A stretch of DNA of 10,841 nt from Syntrophaceae bacterium (GCA_014874425.1 JACWAG010000325.1:1-10841), one strand, 5' to 3'; positions 1 to 7,700 are shown, numbered from the stretch's first letter. Notes: generated by a model not told the origin, from the letters alone. Translations and numbers: made by a program.

Positions 1-342
1 CTGTTCAAAGAACTCGATCTGAATTTGTTTCCAGATCTCCCTCAACAGGACGTTGGAGACAATGTAACTCTAAAGCTCCGGGAAGTGGGCTATGGTATTT
101 TTTTCTGTCGGAATACCCTGTGGGCCCCTGAACTTGACGATCATATATCCCCTGATTCACCGTTGAAAGGGGTCAGAGTGGACAGAGCGTTCGATGACGA
201 TTGGAATATAATATTTTTGCATTTGGGACGGGGTGTCCGCAGGTCCACAGGAGAACACAAGACAGGAACCAGTCTCGACAAATGGCTTGATGTTATTCAC
301 AATTCATTGATCAAATCTTCAACGGCTATGACTCATGTATAG
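1..342 (+). CDS. C-terminal part of a probable glycosyltransferase (GT-A fold), 5' end outside window
   Basis: The frame is open from base 1 to the TAG at 340-342 and gives the last 113 residues of a protein that starts upstream. A TTG at 25 could be read as a start, but the frame is open before it, so a truncated 3' end is the simpler reading. The tail contains a D-x-G-D-N stretch followed by an amphipathic segment (TLKLREVGYGIFF) and later an FLHLGRG motif near the end. In many GT-A glycosyltransferases a late acidic catalytic motif is followed by a C-terminal His/Gly-rich metal-binding loop, which this resembles. That resemblance and the four glycosyltransferase genes that follow on the same strand are the whole basis for the call. 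No sugar donor or acceptor can be inferred. It could instead be another cluster-associated protein. Confidence 0.4.
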   Translation: MFKELDLNLFPDLPQQDVGDNVTLKLREVGYGIFFCRNTLWAPELDDHISPDSPLKGVRVDRAFDDDWNIIFLHLGRGVRRSTGEHKTGTSLDKWLDVIHNSLIKSSTAMTHV

Positions 343-397
343 CCCTCCCCGTGAAATCGGACGCTCGATCAGAATTAATCGGCTGTTAAACAAGACT

Positions 398-402
398 GGG
401 AG
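398..402 (+). promoter_or_regulatory. Ribosome binding site GGGAG that selects a TTG start
   Basis: GGGAG lies 7 bases before the TTG at 410. An ATG at 406 is only 3 bases away and opens a four-codon frame (ATG CTT GCA AAC TGA), so it cannot be the gene start. The in-frame TGA at 404-406 excludes any start further upstream. The long gene therefore most likely starts at the TTG. Confidence 0.6.
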
Positions 403-409
403 TTGATGC

Positions 410-2434
410 TTGCAAACTGAGAAAAAAATTAAGGTGTTCCTGACCGGTGGCGATGGCTTGGGCTGGGCCATTGACGAGGACATTCGACTTTCCGCCCTTG
501 CGCTGGAGAGTGTAGTTGATCTGGTTGACCTCGAAGAGTGTGAAGTTGTTCATATGGCCTGGTGGGAAGGTCTTAACCTGCTACCTTGGGACAAGGTTCG
601 TGGTAAGTGGATAGTTTCCCATGTGCCTGGCGAGCCCTTTCGATATTTCTCTCTGATGCCGCATCGACATGCTGTTCCAGTTATATCCACATGGATTTCC
701 CGCAATTCCCAAGCAAAAAGCCAACTGGAATCGGTTGGAATTAAAAGCCAGTTTGTTCCTTATGCCATAGACACGACTTTATTTAAGCCGCTTCTTCCGG
801 ATGATCCTGAGTTACAAAAGCTACGTAGTGATTACAGAATACCGGCAAACGCCTATCTGATTGGATCATTTCAGAGAGATACTGAGGGTCACGATTTGTC
901 AGCCCCTAAGCTGGTCAAGGGTCCTGACATTTTCCTGGAAATCCTCACCCAACTAAAAAGAAGAAGATTAAACTTTCATGCCATTCTTGCCGGCCCGCGA
1001 CGGCACTGGCTATTAAGCCAACTTCGTGAACGTGAGATACCATTTACGTATGTTGGACAAGAGATTGGAATTGATGATTTAAAAGTAAATGCTCTTTCAC
1101 GGGAAACTCTGAATCTTTTGTATAACATGCTCGATCTCTATGTTGTAAGCAGCAGATCGGAAGGTGGCCCTCACGCTATCCTTGAAGCCGGGGCTTCAAT
1201 GCGTAAAGTGATCAGTTCAAGGGTCGGTTTGGCCACTGACACGCTCGAACCTGAATGCTTGTTTGATGATCCACTAGAAGCCGTAGATATAATAGATAGC
1301 GATATAAGCCGGAACGCCCTCGCCCCGTTAGTGATGGGGTTGCACGAGAGAGTAATTGAAAAGCATTCTCCAACATCCCTAATGCCTTTCTTTAGAAGTG
1401 TGTACTTCCAAATCAGCAACACGTTGCGTAACCAGGGACCCCAAATTAAGCCAGTTGATCTGGGCCGAGAAAGTGGAAAGTTTTTCGGGAGCAGGCCGAC
1501 CAATTTGAAATCCAGATCCAAATTTACAATTTGTCTTTGGCACAGTTTCTTCAAGCCTCCTTACGGTGGCGGAAACCAGTTCATGATGGCCTTGAAGAAA
1601 GGCCTCCTGAAGCTGGGGGTGGAGGTCCGTGAAAACGAACTTGATGAGTCTATAGACGCTTATATTTTGAACTCAATCCATTTTGACGTTGAGCGGTTCC
1701 TAGAATTTGGCAGGAACCATCGACTAAACGTTGTCCACAGGATTGACGGGCCCATTCACCTGATTAGAGGATATGACCGCGAAAAGGATGACCTATGTTT
1801 TGAGTTGAATCAGAGATTTGCTTCAGCCACAGTGTTACAATCGGCATGGACATACCAACGCATTGCCGATATGGGATACAATCCTGTCAGCCCGGTGATC
1901 ATACATAACGCAGTTGATAGTGATATTTTTCATCCTAAAGGGGGAATCCAGTTTAATCGAAATCGGAGGGTTAGGCTTATCTCGACAAGCTGGTCAGACA
2001 ATCCCCGTAAAGGTGGTCCAATTTACCGATGGATCGAGAAGAACCTGGATTGGGGAAGCTATGACTACACATTCGTTGGAAATGTTTCAGAAAGATTTGA
2101 ACGCATAAACCATGTTCCTCCGGTTGCTTCGGAAGAATTGGCCGATATGCTTCGAGATCACGACATATATATTACTGGAAGTAAGAACGATCCTTGTTCG
2201 AATGCGTTGATTGAGGCATTATCATGTGGACTTCCCGCGATCTATTATAAAGATGGCGGGCATCCTGAACTCGTTTCCGCCGGAGGATTGCCGTTCAGGA
2301 CCGAGGAGGAGATATTGGAGCAACTGGACCGGCTCACGGACAACTATGAGTTGTTTCAGAACCTGATCACAGTATCAAAACTCGAAGATGTCGCGAAAAA
2401 ATATTTGAGGATCGCTAGAGAAATCGCCTCATGA
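410..2434 (+). CDS. Two-domain glycosyltransferase (tandem GT4-type, GT-B fold)
   Basis: The protein has 674 residues, about twice the usual length of a GT4 enzyme, and contains two GT-B units. The first (about 1-340) has an FVPYAIDTTLFKP segment and a classic EX7E signature, SEGGPHAILE, with E251 and E259, which in GT4 enzymes contacts the nucleotide-sugar donor. The second (about 371-674) begins KFTICLWH, has a glycine-rich PPYGGGNQF loop (about 383-391), an IIHNAVDSDIFHP segment, and the related motif NDPCSNALIEALSCGLP, in which D594 takes the place of the first Glu and E602 is the second. Each half is expected to transfer a sugar from a nucleotide donor to a growing glycan at the cytoplasmic face of the membrane. 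No signal peptide or membrane helix is seen. The start is a TTG. The stop overlaps the next gene by ATGA, which suggests translational coupling. Donor and acceptor sugars cannot be told. Confidence 0.88.
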   Translation: MQTEKKIKVFLTGGDGLGWAIDEDIRLSALALESVVDLVDLEECEVVHMAWWEGLNLLPWDKVRGKWIVSHVPGEPFRYFSLMPHRHAVPVISTWISRNSQAKSQLESVGIKSQFVPYAIDTTLFKPLLPDDPELQKLRSDYRIPANAYLIGSFQRDTEGHDLSAPKLVKGPDIFLEILTQLKRRRLNFHAILAGPRRHWLLSQLREREIPFTYVGQEIGIDDLKVNALSRETLNLLYNMLDLYVVSSRSEGGPHAILEAGASMRKVISSRVGLATDTLEPECLFDDPLEAVDIIDSDISRNALAPLVMGLHERVIEKHSPTSLMPFFRSVYFQISNTLRNQGPQIKPVDLGRESGKFFGSRPTNLKSRSKFTICLWHSFFKPPYGGGNQFMMALKKGLLKLGVEVRENELDESIDAYILNSIHFDVERFLEFGRNHRLNVVHRIDGPIHLIRGYDREKDDLCFELNQRFASATVLQSAWTYQRIADMGYNPVSPVIIHNAVDSDIFHPKGGIQFNRNRRVRLISTSWSDNPRKGGPIYRWIEKNLDWGSYDYTFVGNVSERFERINHVPPVASEELADMLRDHDIYITGSKNDPCSNALIEALSCGLPAIYYKDGGHPELVSAGGLPFRTEEEILEQLDRLTDNYELFQNLITVSKLEDVAKKYLRIAREIAS

Positions 2435-3579
2435 ATTTTCACCTCGGCCTATTTTTCACTCGTGGGGTATCTCTAAAAACATGGGACATGGTAGGCAATC
2501 TCGATCGCGAGATAGCGATCTATCTTCGTATGATCAAAGCCGGAAATCATGTGACCTTTGTTACCTACGGCGATTCGGGAGACCTGAAATATTTAGAGCG
2601 ATTGCAGGGAATAGGGATCGCTTGCAATGATCAGGGTTTGGACATGGAGCGTTATGAGTCCGATTTGCCTGATATCCATGGCAAGATATTAGAATCCCTG
2701 GACCTAATAAAGACAAACCAAACATACGGCGCAGAAATCGCATCAGAAGTGGCTAGTATTTTCGGAAAACCTTTTATAGCGCGTTGTGGTTACATGTGGT
2801 CCCAAAATTGCCTCAGAGAACATGGACCAGAGGCTCTAATCACGAGAGAGGCTTTTCGAGTAGAGAACAAAGTCTTTAACAAGGCCGATCGAATAGTCGT
2901 GACTACAGAGGCGATGCGAAAAGATGTTTCATTGAGAGTTAACGGGGCTGAAAACAAATTGGTGGTTATCCCCAATTATGTAGACACAGACATTTTTAGA
3001 CCTCTAAATGTTCCCAAAGACCCGGATACTATAATTTTTGTAGGACGAATAGCCCCTGAGAAAAACCTTGAGGCGCTTTTTGAAGCTATTAGGCCGTTAA
3101 ATGTAAAACTGAGAATCATAGGTGAGGGTAGGTTGCGTCCCTATCTTCAACGAAAATTCGCTGACATGGAGGATAGACTTATATGGGAGGGCGGTATCCC
3201 CAATTTCCAGCTTCCGAAATATATTAATGGAGCGAAAGCTTTTATTCTGCCATCAATGTATGAAGGTCATCCAAAAGCGCTAATTGAGGCGATGGCTTGT
3301 TCTGTTCCGGTTATTGGATGTGACTCTCCGGGAATAAGAGAAATAATTAATAGTGAAAATAATGGGTTGCTTTGCGGTACAGATCACCAAAGTCTTAGAA
3401 CAGCGATAACGAGGGTGATGAATGAACCCGAATTCGCACAAATGATTGGAATTAACGCCAGAAAATTCGTAATAGATAATTATTCTCTTCAACGCATAGC
3501 TCACCTTGAACTTTCACTCATGTATAAAACGAGAGAAATTAATAAACAGGAGACTCGCGCCGAACAAATACAGACCTGA
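2431..3579 (+). CDS. Glycosyltransferase family 4 (GT-B fold)
   Basis: This 382-residue protein is a full-length GT4 enzyme. Its N-terminal half carries the acceptor domain. The C-terminal half has IPNYVDTDIF (about 180-189), the donor-domain strand FVGRIAPEKN (203-212), and the EX7E motif YEGHPKALIEAMAC with E278 and E286, followed by a PVIGCDSPGIREII stretch typical of the family. It should add a sugar from an NDP-sugar donor to a lipid-linked or protein-linked glycan in the cytoplasm. The ATG overlaps the stop of the two-domain enzyme by four bases and has no good ribosome binding site of its own, so translation is probably coupled to the upstream gene. The 3' part is AT-rich: hand counts of bases 3301-3360 and 3481-3540 both give 35% GC. 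Substrates are unknown. Confidence 0.92.
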   Translation: MNFHLGLFFTRGVSLKTWDMVGNLDREIAIYLRMIKAGNHVTFVTYGDSGDLKYLERLQGIGIACNDQGLDMERYESDLPDIHGKILESLDLIKTNQTYGAEIASEVASIFGKPFIARCGYMWSQNCLREHGPEALITREAFRVENKVFNKADRIVVTTEAMRKDVSLRVNGAENKLVVIPNYVDTDIFRPLNVPKDPDTIIFVGRIAPEKNLEALFEAIRPLNVKLRIIGEGRLRPYLQRKFADMEDRLIWEGGIPNFQLPKYINGAKAFILPSMYEGHPKALIEAMACSVPVIGCDSPGIREIINSENNGLLCGTDHQSLRTAITRVMNEPEFAQMIGINARKFVIDNYSLQRIAHLELSLMYKTREINKQETRAEQIQT

Positions 3580-3606
3580 AATTCATCTCAACCCTATTGA
3601 TCAACA

Positions 3607-4506
3607 ATGTTTCATCCCAAAGTCACTGTCCTGATGTCAGTCTTCAATGGTTCAACCCATCTAGGGTCTGCCGTTGAGAGTATCTTGAACCAATCATTTA
3701 CTGATTTTGAGTTCCTCATTATCGATGATGGTTCAACTGAACCAGTATGTGATCAGATTCGTAATTTTGGCGACGACAGAATAAGGCTTGTGGCGCACGA
3801 AAACAGGGGGCTTACAATGTCCCTTAATAGAGGATTGGCGCTAGCGGAGGCTGAATATGTAGCAAGAATGGACGCTGACGACCTAAGTCTGCCGGATAGA
3901 CTTGAGAAACAGTTCGAAATTATTTCATCGTCCTCTAGATTGGAGCTGATTGGTACTTTCTTTAGCACAATCGATGAACACGGGACCGTTCTAAAAAAGA
4001 AAGAATTGATTATCGACCCAATTTACAGGCTATGGAGGTTACTGTTTCACAACAACTATGGCCACGGAACGATCATGTTCAGAAAATCCTCAATTGTTCG
4101 CGCAGGAATGTACGACACTCGGCTGCGGTTCGCTCAGGACTTTGACCTTTGGTCGAGGATTTCACGCAAGGACAATACCTTCGTCATCCCGGAGTTCCTG
4201 TACCAATATAGAATGAACACAAACAGCGAACAGGCTTCGGTTAAAAATTATGATGATCAGTTACAGGCTGCTATTTGGATCAGTGACAGGAACCTTCGAT
4301 CATGTAATCCAAAATTGACTGAAAGGGACCTGATGGAATTGCGGTCATTATATTGGGAATTTCAAATGCCGTCAGTATCGGAGCGGGCGCCTGTTCTGGC
4401 TGTCGAGACATTGAAGGCTTTCTGTAACAAATATGACCTTGATGTCAGTGAAAGAAACTGTCTTGCAAGCCGTGTAGCGCTAGATTTGGCGGAAAATGTC
4501 AAATGA
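3607..4506 (+). CDS. Glycosyltransferase family 2 (GT-A fold)
   Basis: The protein has 299 residues. It opens with the GT2 nucleotide-binding core: VTVLMSVFNGS near the N-terminus, IIDDGST with D40-D41, and the metal-binding region RMDADDLSLPDRL, where D89-A90-D91 form the DXD motif. A conserved NYGHG stretch (150-154) and QDFDLW (177-182), the equivalent of the catalytic ED/QD motif, follow. The remaining 110 or so residues are a variable, mostly helical tail. It would be a cytoplasmic inverting transferase acting in the same glycan pathway as its neighbours. It lies 27 bases after the GT4 gene. No Shine-Dalgarno sequence is evident before the ATG, and a TGA at 3598 in the same frame excludes an earlier start. 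Its own stop overlaps a small ORF by ATGA. The sugar specificity cannot be read from the sequence. Confidence 0.92.
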   Translation: MFHPKVTVLMSVFNGSTHLGSAVESILNQSFTDFEFLIIDDGSTEPVCDQIRNFGDDRIRLVAHENRGLTMSLNRGLALAEAEYVARMDADDLSLPDRLEKQFEIISSSSRLELIGTFFSTIDEHGTVLKKKELIIDPIYRLWRLLFHNNYGHGTIMFRKSSIVRAGMYDTRLRFAQDFDLWSRISRKDNTFVIPEFLYQYRMNTNSEQASVKNYDDQLQAAIWISDRNLRSCNPKLTERDLMELRSLYWEFQMPSVSERAPVLAVETLKAFCNKYDLDVSERNCLASRVALDLAENVK

Positions 4507-4616
4507 TTGTGAAGGTGCCTAAATATTTATTGAATTTCTTTGGGTTAACTCCTATGATCGTAAGGATTGTTTTGAGTGACCTAGGAAATCTTATGTCCAG
4601 ATCAAGAGTTGTCTGA
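4503..4616 (+). CDS. Small ORF of 37 codons, possible remnant of a decayed gene
   Basis: The ATG at 4503 overlaps the GT2 stop as ATGA, the coupling arrangement also used at 2431. The 37-residue product begins MIVKVPKYLLNFFG, is hydrophobic and basic, and ends at a TGA at 4614. A second frame, open from about 4609 (LSDLEDLIEFRAF), continues past that stop into the next gene. Together the two frames could be one reading frame broken by a frameshift, or the start of a lost gene. I do not recognise either part. Chance is a serious alternative for an ORF this short. The rest of the stretch to 4718 holds only the ribosome binding site of the following gene. Confidence 0.3.
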   Translation: MIVKVPKYLLNFFGLTPMIVRIVLSDLGNLMSRSRVV

Positions 4617-4707
4617 TCTGGAGGACTTGATTGAGTTCAGAGCCTTTTATTCTGGCCCGTTGTTAAAAATTTTAAGAAGTAAGGTAATTCCTCGCTTTTG
4701 TTACTTT

Positions 4708-4711
4708 GGAG
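4708..4711 (+). promoter_or_regulatory. Ribosome binding site GGAG that sets the ATG at 4719
   Basis: GGAG (within GGAGAAAAAGG) ends 7 bases before the ATG at 4719. An in-frame TTG at 4698 would add seven residues, but it would place this ribosome binding site inside the gene, so the ATG is preferred. Confidence 0.65.
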
Positions 4712-4718
4712 AAAAAGG

Positions 4719-5816
4719 ATGTCGGATAAAATCATATTCAGCAGGATCAGGTCATTCTTCAAGAGGATCCGGTCTGGTAATGGAACTGGGGAAGTAGCTT
4801 CACTCAGAAATGAACTGGAAATTCTAAAACGAGAGCTGGAAACTTTGAGAATAGTTAACTCGGAGCAGCCATCCATTGCAACAAGTTCGACTTTAACGCC
4901 TTGCTCTGTGGAGTTAGATAAGGATATGGGTTTGGTGAAGCAGGAAATTGAAATACTGCGAAATGAAATGCAAGATAATATTGCAGCGATACATAGGTTG
5001 GAGATCTTGACTCTTTCCGCCCGAATAGACCTTCTAACTGAATTCGGCAAGGCATTGCCGCCTACCGTGCCTGGCCGCACAAGGACCTCACATAAACCTA
5101 AAGGTTTTAGTTTTGGAATTATTACTAATGGAAAAAGGCCGGAGAAACTCTCGAAGTTGTTGGACTCCATAAGATTCCAGAAATTGTATCAGGATTATTA
5201 TGAAATAATGGTCGCCGGGAATGTGTCAGGTTTGAACGGCACTGACGGTGTTCGGGCTTTTCCGATGGAAGAAGCTGCAAATCAGGGAAGGCTTGGCGCG
5301 ATGCGAAATGTCCTGGCGCAGGCGGCTAAATTTAACAAATTTGTTTGCCTGGACGATGACTTTTTGTTGCATCCTCAGTGGGGTGAAGCGGTAAACGCCA
5401 TCAAGGGCGATTTTGACGTGGCCACCGGGATAATACTTAACCCAGATCTTTCTCGTTACTGCGACTGGGTGAATATAATTGAGAATTACACTTATTTGAG
5501 AACATATGACCAGACTTTCGACAAGTGCCAGTATGTAACCGGCGGCTATGGGATTTATAAGGACTATTTGTTCAATGATCATTCATGGAATGATGATCTT
5601 GGATTCTACCAGGGCGAGGATGTCTCTTTCTCCAGACGGCTGTTCGACGCTGGTTATCAGTTGAAATTTATACCCAAGGCGATTGTCATGCATGATGACG
5701 AGCGATACAGACAGAAGGGATACGGCGTCATTAGGCTGAAACCGGCTGAAAAGCGAGCAGTAGACCCTAACCTAAGCATGAAGATGGAAAAACTTTGTCC
5801 AAGGACCCTTACGTAA
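4719..5816 (+). CDS. GT-A-like glycosyltransferase with N-terminal coiled coil
   Basis: The product has 365 residues. It starts with a short basic segment (MSDKIIFSRIRSFFKRIRS), followed by two Leu/Ile/Glu-rich stretches that look like coiled coil: VASLRNELEILKRELETLR (about 26-44) and VKQEIEILRNEMQ (about 72-84). A linker rich in Pro/Thr leads to a GT-A-like domain that begins around residue 128 (FSFGIITNGKRPEKL). The domain has a VCLDDDF strand with D212-D213-D214 as a DXD-type metal site. Near the end it has GEDVSFSRRLFDAGY, with E300-D301 as the likely catalytic pair, followed by a KAIVMHDD segment whose His could complete metal binding. It probably transfers a sugar in the cytoplasm. The coiled coil may let it oligomerise or dock to the other transferases or the membrane. 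It is the last gene of the glycosylation cluster. No family number is claimed. Confidence 0.78.
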   Translation: MSDKIIFSRIRSFFKRIRSGNGTGEVASLRNELEILKRELETLRIVNSEQPSIATSSTLTPCSVELDKDMGLVKQEIEILRNEMQDNIAAIHRLEILTLSARIDLLTEFGKALPPTVPGRTRTSHKPKGFSFGIITNGKRPEKLSKLLDSIRFQKLYQDYYEIMVAGNVSGLNGTDGVRAFPMEEAANQGRLGAMRNVLAQAAKFNKFVCLDDDFLLHPQWGEAVNAIKGDFDVATGIILNPDLSRYCDWVNIIENYTYLRTYDQTFDKCQYVTGGYGIYKDYLFNDHSWNDDLGFYQGEDVSFSRRLFDAGYQLKFIPKAIVMHDDERYRQKGYGVIRLKPAEKRAVDPNLSMKMEKLCPRTLT

Positions 5817-5845
5817 TAAATTGGAACATACGAAAGCGCCCCAGC

Positions 5846-5863
5846 ATCTCTAGCAATAGAGAT
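5846..5863 (+). other. Hairpin with GCAA tetraloop after the glycosyltransferase cluster
   Basis: ATCTCTA and TAGAGAT form a perfect 7-base-pair stem closed by a GCAA (GNRA) loop, 29 bases after the last glycosyltransferase stop. No run of T follows, so it is not a standard Rho-independent terminator. It might stabilise the 3' end of the transcript. The rest of the 5817-6031 spacer shows no recognisable gene and no convincing promoter. Confidence 0.4.
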
Positions 5864-6031
5864 TAGCATGATCATTCAGGATAGAAATCAAATCAACGCT
5901 GCGGAAACAGATTCACCGTCGCGTTCTGTTTTGGGGCAAATCACTTTAAAGATTTTCCTTTCAAAAACCAATCCACTTTTACGGTTCGATACTAGAAGTC
6001 ACATTGAGCTTAATACAGCGAGGGGCTCGGC

Positions 6032-7066
6032 ATGACCATTTTGGTGATAGTAGTGTTTCTTACAATTTTCATTTCAGCTCATTGTTCTCTTTTTGAGGCG
6101 GTCCTATATTCTACAAGGATTGGAACGCTTGAGGTCGCCGCAACTAGAGACAATCAGTCTAAGGCCGCGAAGAAATTCATAAACATGAAGAAGTCGATAG
6201 CTGAACCACTTTCTTCAGTACTGATTCTCAATACAGTCGCCAATACGGCAGGCGCTGTTCTTGCAGGTTATTATGCCAACCAAGCGCTTGGTTATGGCCA
6301 CATGCCCTTGTTTTCAGTTTTAATGACTCTCGGCATACTTTTTATGGGCGAGATTGCTCCGAAGACTCTTGGAGCGGTTTACTGGAGGAACTTGTGGCAG
6401 GCCGTCGTTTGGCCGGTCCATTGGCTAACAATAATAATGTATCCGGTTGTCGTATTGATAAAGTCGTTCACGAATATTCTCACCAAGGGTCATAGCGCCC
6501 CGACACTCACTGAGGAGGAAATTCTGGCGGTAGTGCGAATTGGGGCTCACGAAGGCGAAATATCTGATGGCGAAAGCGCTCTGGTACACAACATAATCAA
6601 TCTGGAGAATAGGGCCATTCGAGACATTATGACACCGAGGACTGTGATTTTTTCACTGGATGCGGGCCTGACCATCGAAGAAGCTACAAGGGCCCTGGAT
6701 CAGAAGGGTTTTACCCGTATACCAATTTATGAAGACGACCGGGAAAACATAACAGGTTATATTATGATCCATGATTTGCTTTCAGTCAAAACCCTGAGCA
6801 ACCCGAAAGCCACGATTAAAACAATAGCAAAGCCAATACCGTTTGTTCCTGAAACTTGGGATTCACTAGCGCTGCTGACCAGCTTCCTGAAGCAGCGGAG
6901 ACACATTGCGATTGCAGTTGATGAGTATGGAGGCGTAGCCGGATTAGTCACGCTGGAGGACCTGATTGAGACCCTGTTGGGTGACGAGATCGTGGATGAG
7001 ACCGACAGGGTTGTAGATTTGCAGGAACGGGCCCGTCAGTTAAAGCATCAACGCCCCAATGGTTAG
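6032..7066 (+). CDS. CNNM/CorC-family membrane protein with DUF21 and CBS pair
   Basis: The protein has 344 residues. The N-terminal 180 or so are a DUF21 (CNNM transmembrane) domain. A first hydrophobic helix spans about 1-22, and further membrane segments lie around 57-80, 88-112 and 122-145, with the family's conserved NTVANT and MGEIAPKTLG stretches. A CBS pair follows. The first repeat starts at IMTPRT (M200) and runs to about 250. The second contains VDEYGGVAGLVTLEDLIE (from V296), a hallmark of the family. CBS pairs bind adenine nucleotides, and relatives are linked to Mg2+/Co2+ or Na+ transport. The chain ends about 30 residues after the second CBS repeat, so the CorC/HlyC transporter-associated domain usual in longer members is missing. 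The start is supported by GAGGGG at 6020-6025, six bases before the ATG. The gene is not obviously in an operon with its neighbours. Confidence 0.9.
   Translation: MTILVIVVFLTIFISAHCSLFEAVLYSTRIGTLEVAATRDNQSKAAKKFINMKKSIAEPLSSVLILNTVANTAGAVLAGYYANQALGYGHMPLFSVLMTLGILFMGEIAPKTLGAVYWRNLWQAVVWPVHWLTIIMYPVVVLIKSFTNILTKGHSAPTLTEEEILAVVRIGAHEGEISDGESALVHNIINLENRAIRDIMTPRTVIFSLDAGLTIEEATRALDQKGFTRIPIYEDDRENITGYIMIHDLLSVKTLSNPKATIKTIAKPIPFVPETWDSLALLTSFLKQRRHIAIAVDEYGGVAGLVTLEDLIETLLGDEIVDETDRVVDLQERARQLKHQRPNG
6278..6293. repeat. 16-base perfect palindrome inside the DUF21 gene
   Basis: AACCAAGCGCTTGGTT reads the same on both strands. With a two-base AT bulge the pairing can be extended by GCC (6275-6277) and GGC (6296-6298). 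It encodes part of a transmembrane region. It may be a chance arrangement or a protein-binding site. Confidence 0.4.
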
Positions 7067-7196
7067 TCCGTTCATGCCTTTATGTTAAAAGAACTATTTT
7101 TTGTATTATGGATTTGCTGGAGCCAAAAGTAACTTGCTCTTGATCTCGGCCTGTGAGATTCTAAGGCTGGGAGATGGTGTAGAAAACTTGGGAATC

Positions 7197-7203
7197 GAGG
7201 AGG
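7197..7203 (+). promoter_or_regulatory. Strong Shine-Dalgarno GAGGAGG of the stress-protein gene
   Basis: GAGGAGG lies 7 bases before the ATG at 7211, the best ribosome binding site in the window, which predicts efficient translation of the universal stress protein. The rest of the 7067-7210 spacer shows no clear terminator or promoter. A TATTAT at 7104-7109 lacks a convincing -35 partner. Confidence 0.75.
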
Positions 7204-7210
7204 AAAACAC

Positions 7211-7675
7211 ATGATACCAAAGAAGATATTGTTTTGCACGGATTTCTCAGAAAACTCGCTGCCTGCGAGGAGCTATGCGGTTGATTTTGCAAAGATTTTT
7301 AACTCGAGTCTGTCGATCCTGCACGTTGTCAATTCTTCTCGTCTCGGCTATCCAGCCTTTGAGGCCGGCGTTCCTTTCGATCTTCAATCAGTCCTGCTGA
7401 ATATTGAGGAATCGGTGAAAGCGGCCTTCAACGACTTTTTAGCGGAATACAAGGGCCAGTTGACTGAAATTATAACTACATCCCGAGTTGGTGTTCCTGC
7501 GGTAGAAATTACGCGATTTGTGGAAGAAAATGGAATCGACATGATTGTCATGGGGACCCACGGCTGGACCGGATTCAGGCACCTCATTCTTGGCAGCACG
7601 GCTGAAAACGTGGTCAGGACAGCCAAATGTCCCGTCTTGACCGTGAAATCATCTAAAAGTGAGAGTAAGAAATAA
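7211..7675 (+). CDS. Universal stress protein, UspA family, nucleotide-binding type
   Basis: The protein has 154 residues, the normal length for a single-domain Usp. It opens with the beta strand KKILFCTDFSENS, where D11 matches the adenine-contacting Asp of the family. The C-terminal half has VMGTHGWTGFRHLILGST, which fits the G-x2-G-x9-G-(S/T) phosphate-binding motif (G115, G118, G128, S129-T130) and points to the ATP/AMP-binding subgroup. It ends with the usual CPVLTVK strand. Family members are cytoplasmic dimers that help cells survive starvation, redox or oxygen stress. The exact partner is unknown. It sits 35 bases before the -35 box of the kor promoter and is probably transcribed separately from the kor genes, although no clear terminator separates them. 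Confidence 0.95.
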   Translation: MIPKKILFCTDFSENSLPARSYAVDFAKIFNSSLSILHVVNSSRLGYPAFEAGVPFDLQSVLLNIEESVKAAFNDFLAEYKGQLTEIITTSRVGVPAVEITRFVEENGIDMIVMGTHGWTGFRHLILGSTAENVVRTAKCPVLTVKSSKSESKK

Positions 7676-7700
7676 CGACTGTCTTAACACGTCTCAGAAG

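Noticed and set aside
2498..2524. Two adjoining short hairpins (ATCTCG-ATCG-CGAGAT and GATAG-CGAT-CTATC)
   Set aside because: Both lie inside a conserved coding segment of the GT4 gene, are short, and arise from repeated CGATC codon combinations.
4698..4718. Earlier TTG start for the coiled-coil glycosyltransferase
   Set aside because: The GGAG ribosome binding site at 4708-4711 would lie inside the coding region, while it is ideally spaced for the ATG at 4719.
4637..5170. 177-codon open frame on the - strand
   Set aside because: It lies mostly opposite the coiled-coil glycosyltransferase gene, has low-complexity Ser/Leu-rich content, no ribosome binding site and no recognisable motif.
7104..7109. 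TATTAT as a -10 box for the stress-protein gene
   Set aside because: No sequence resembling a -35 box is present 16-18 bases upstream.
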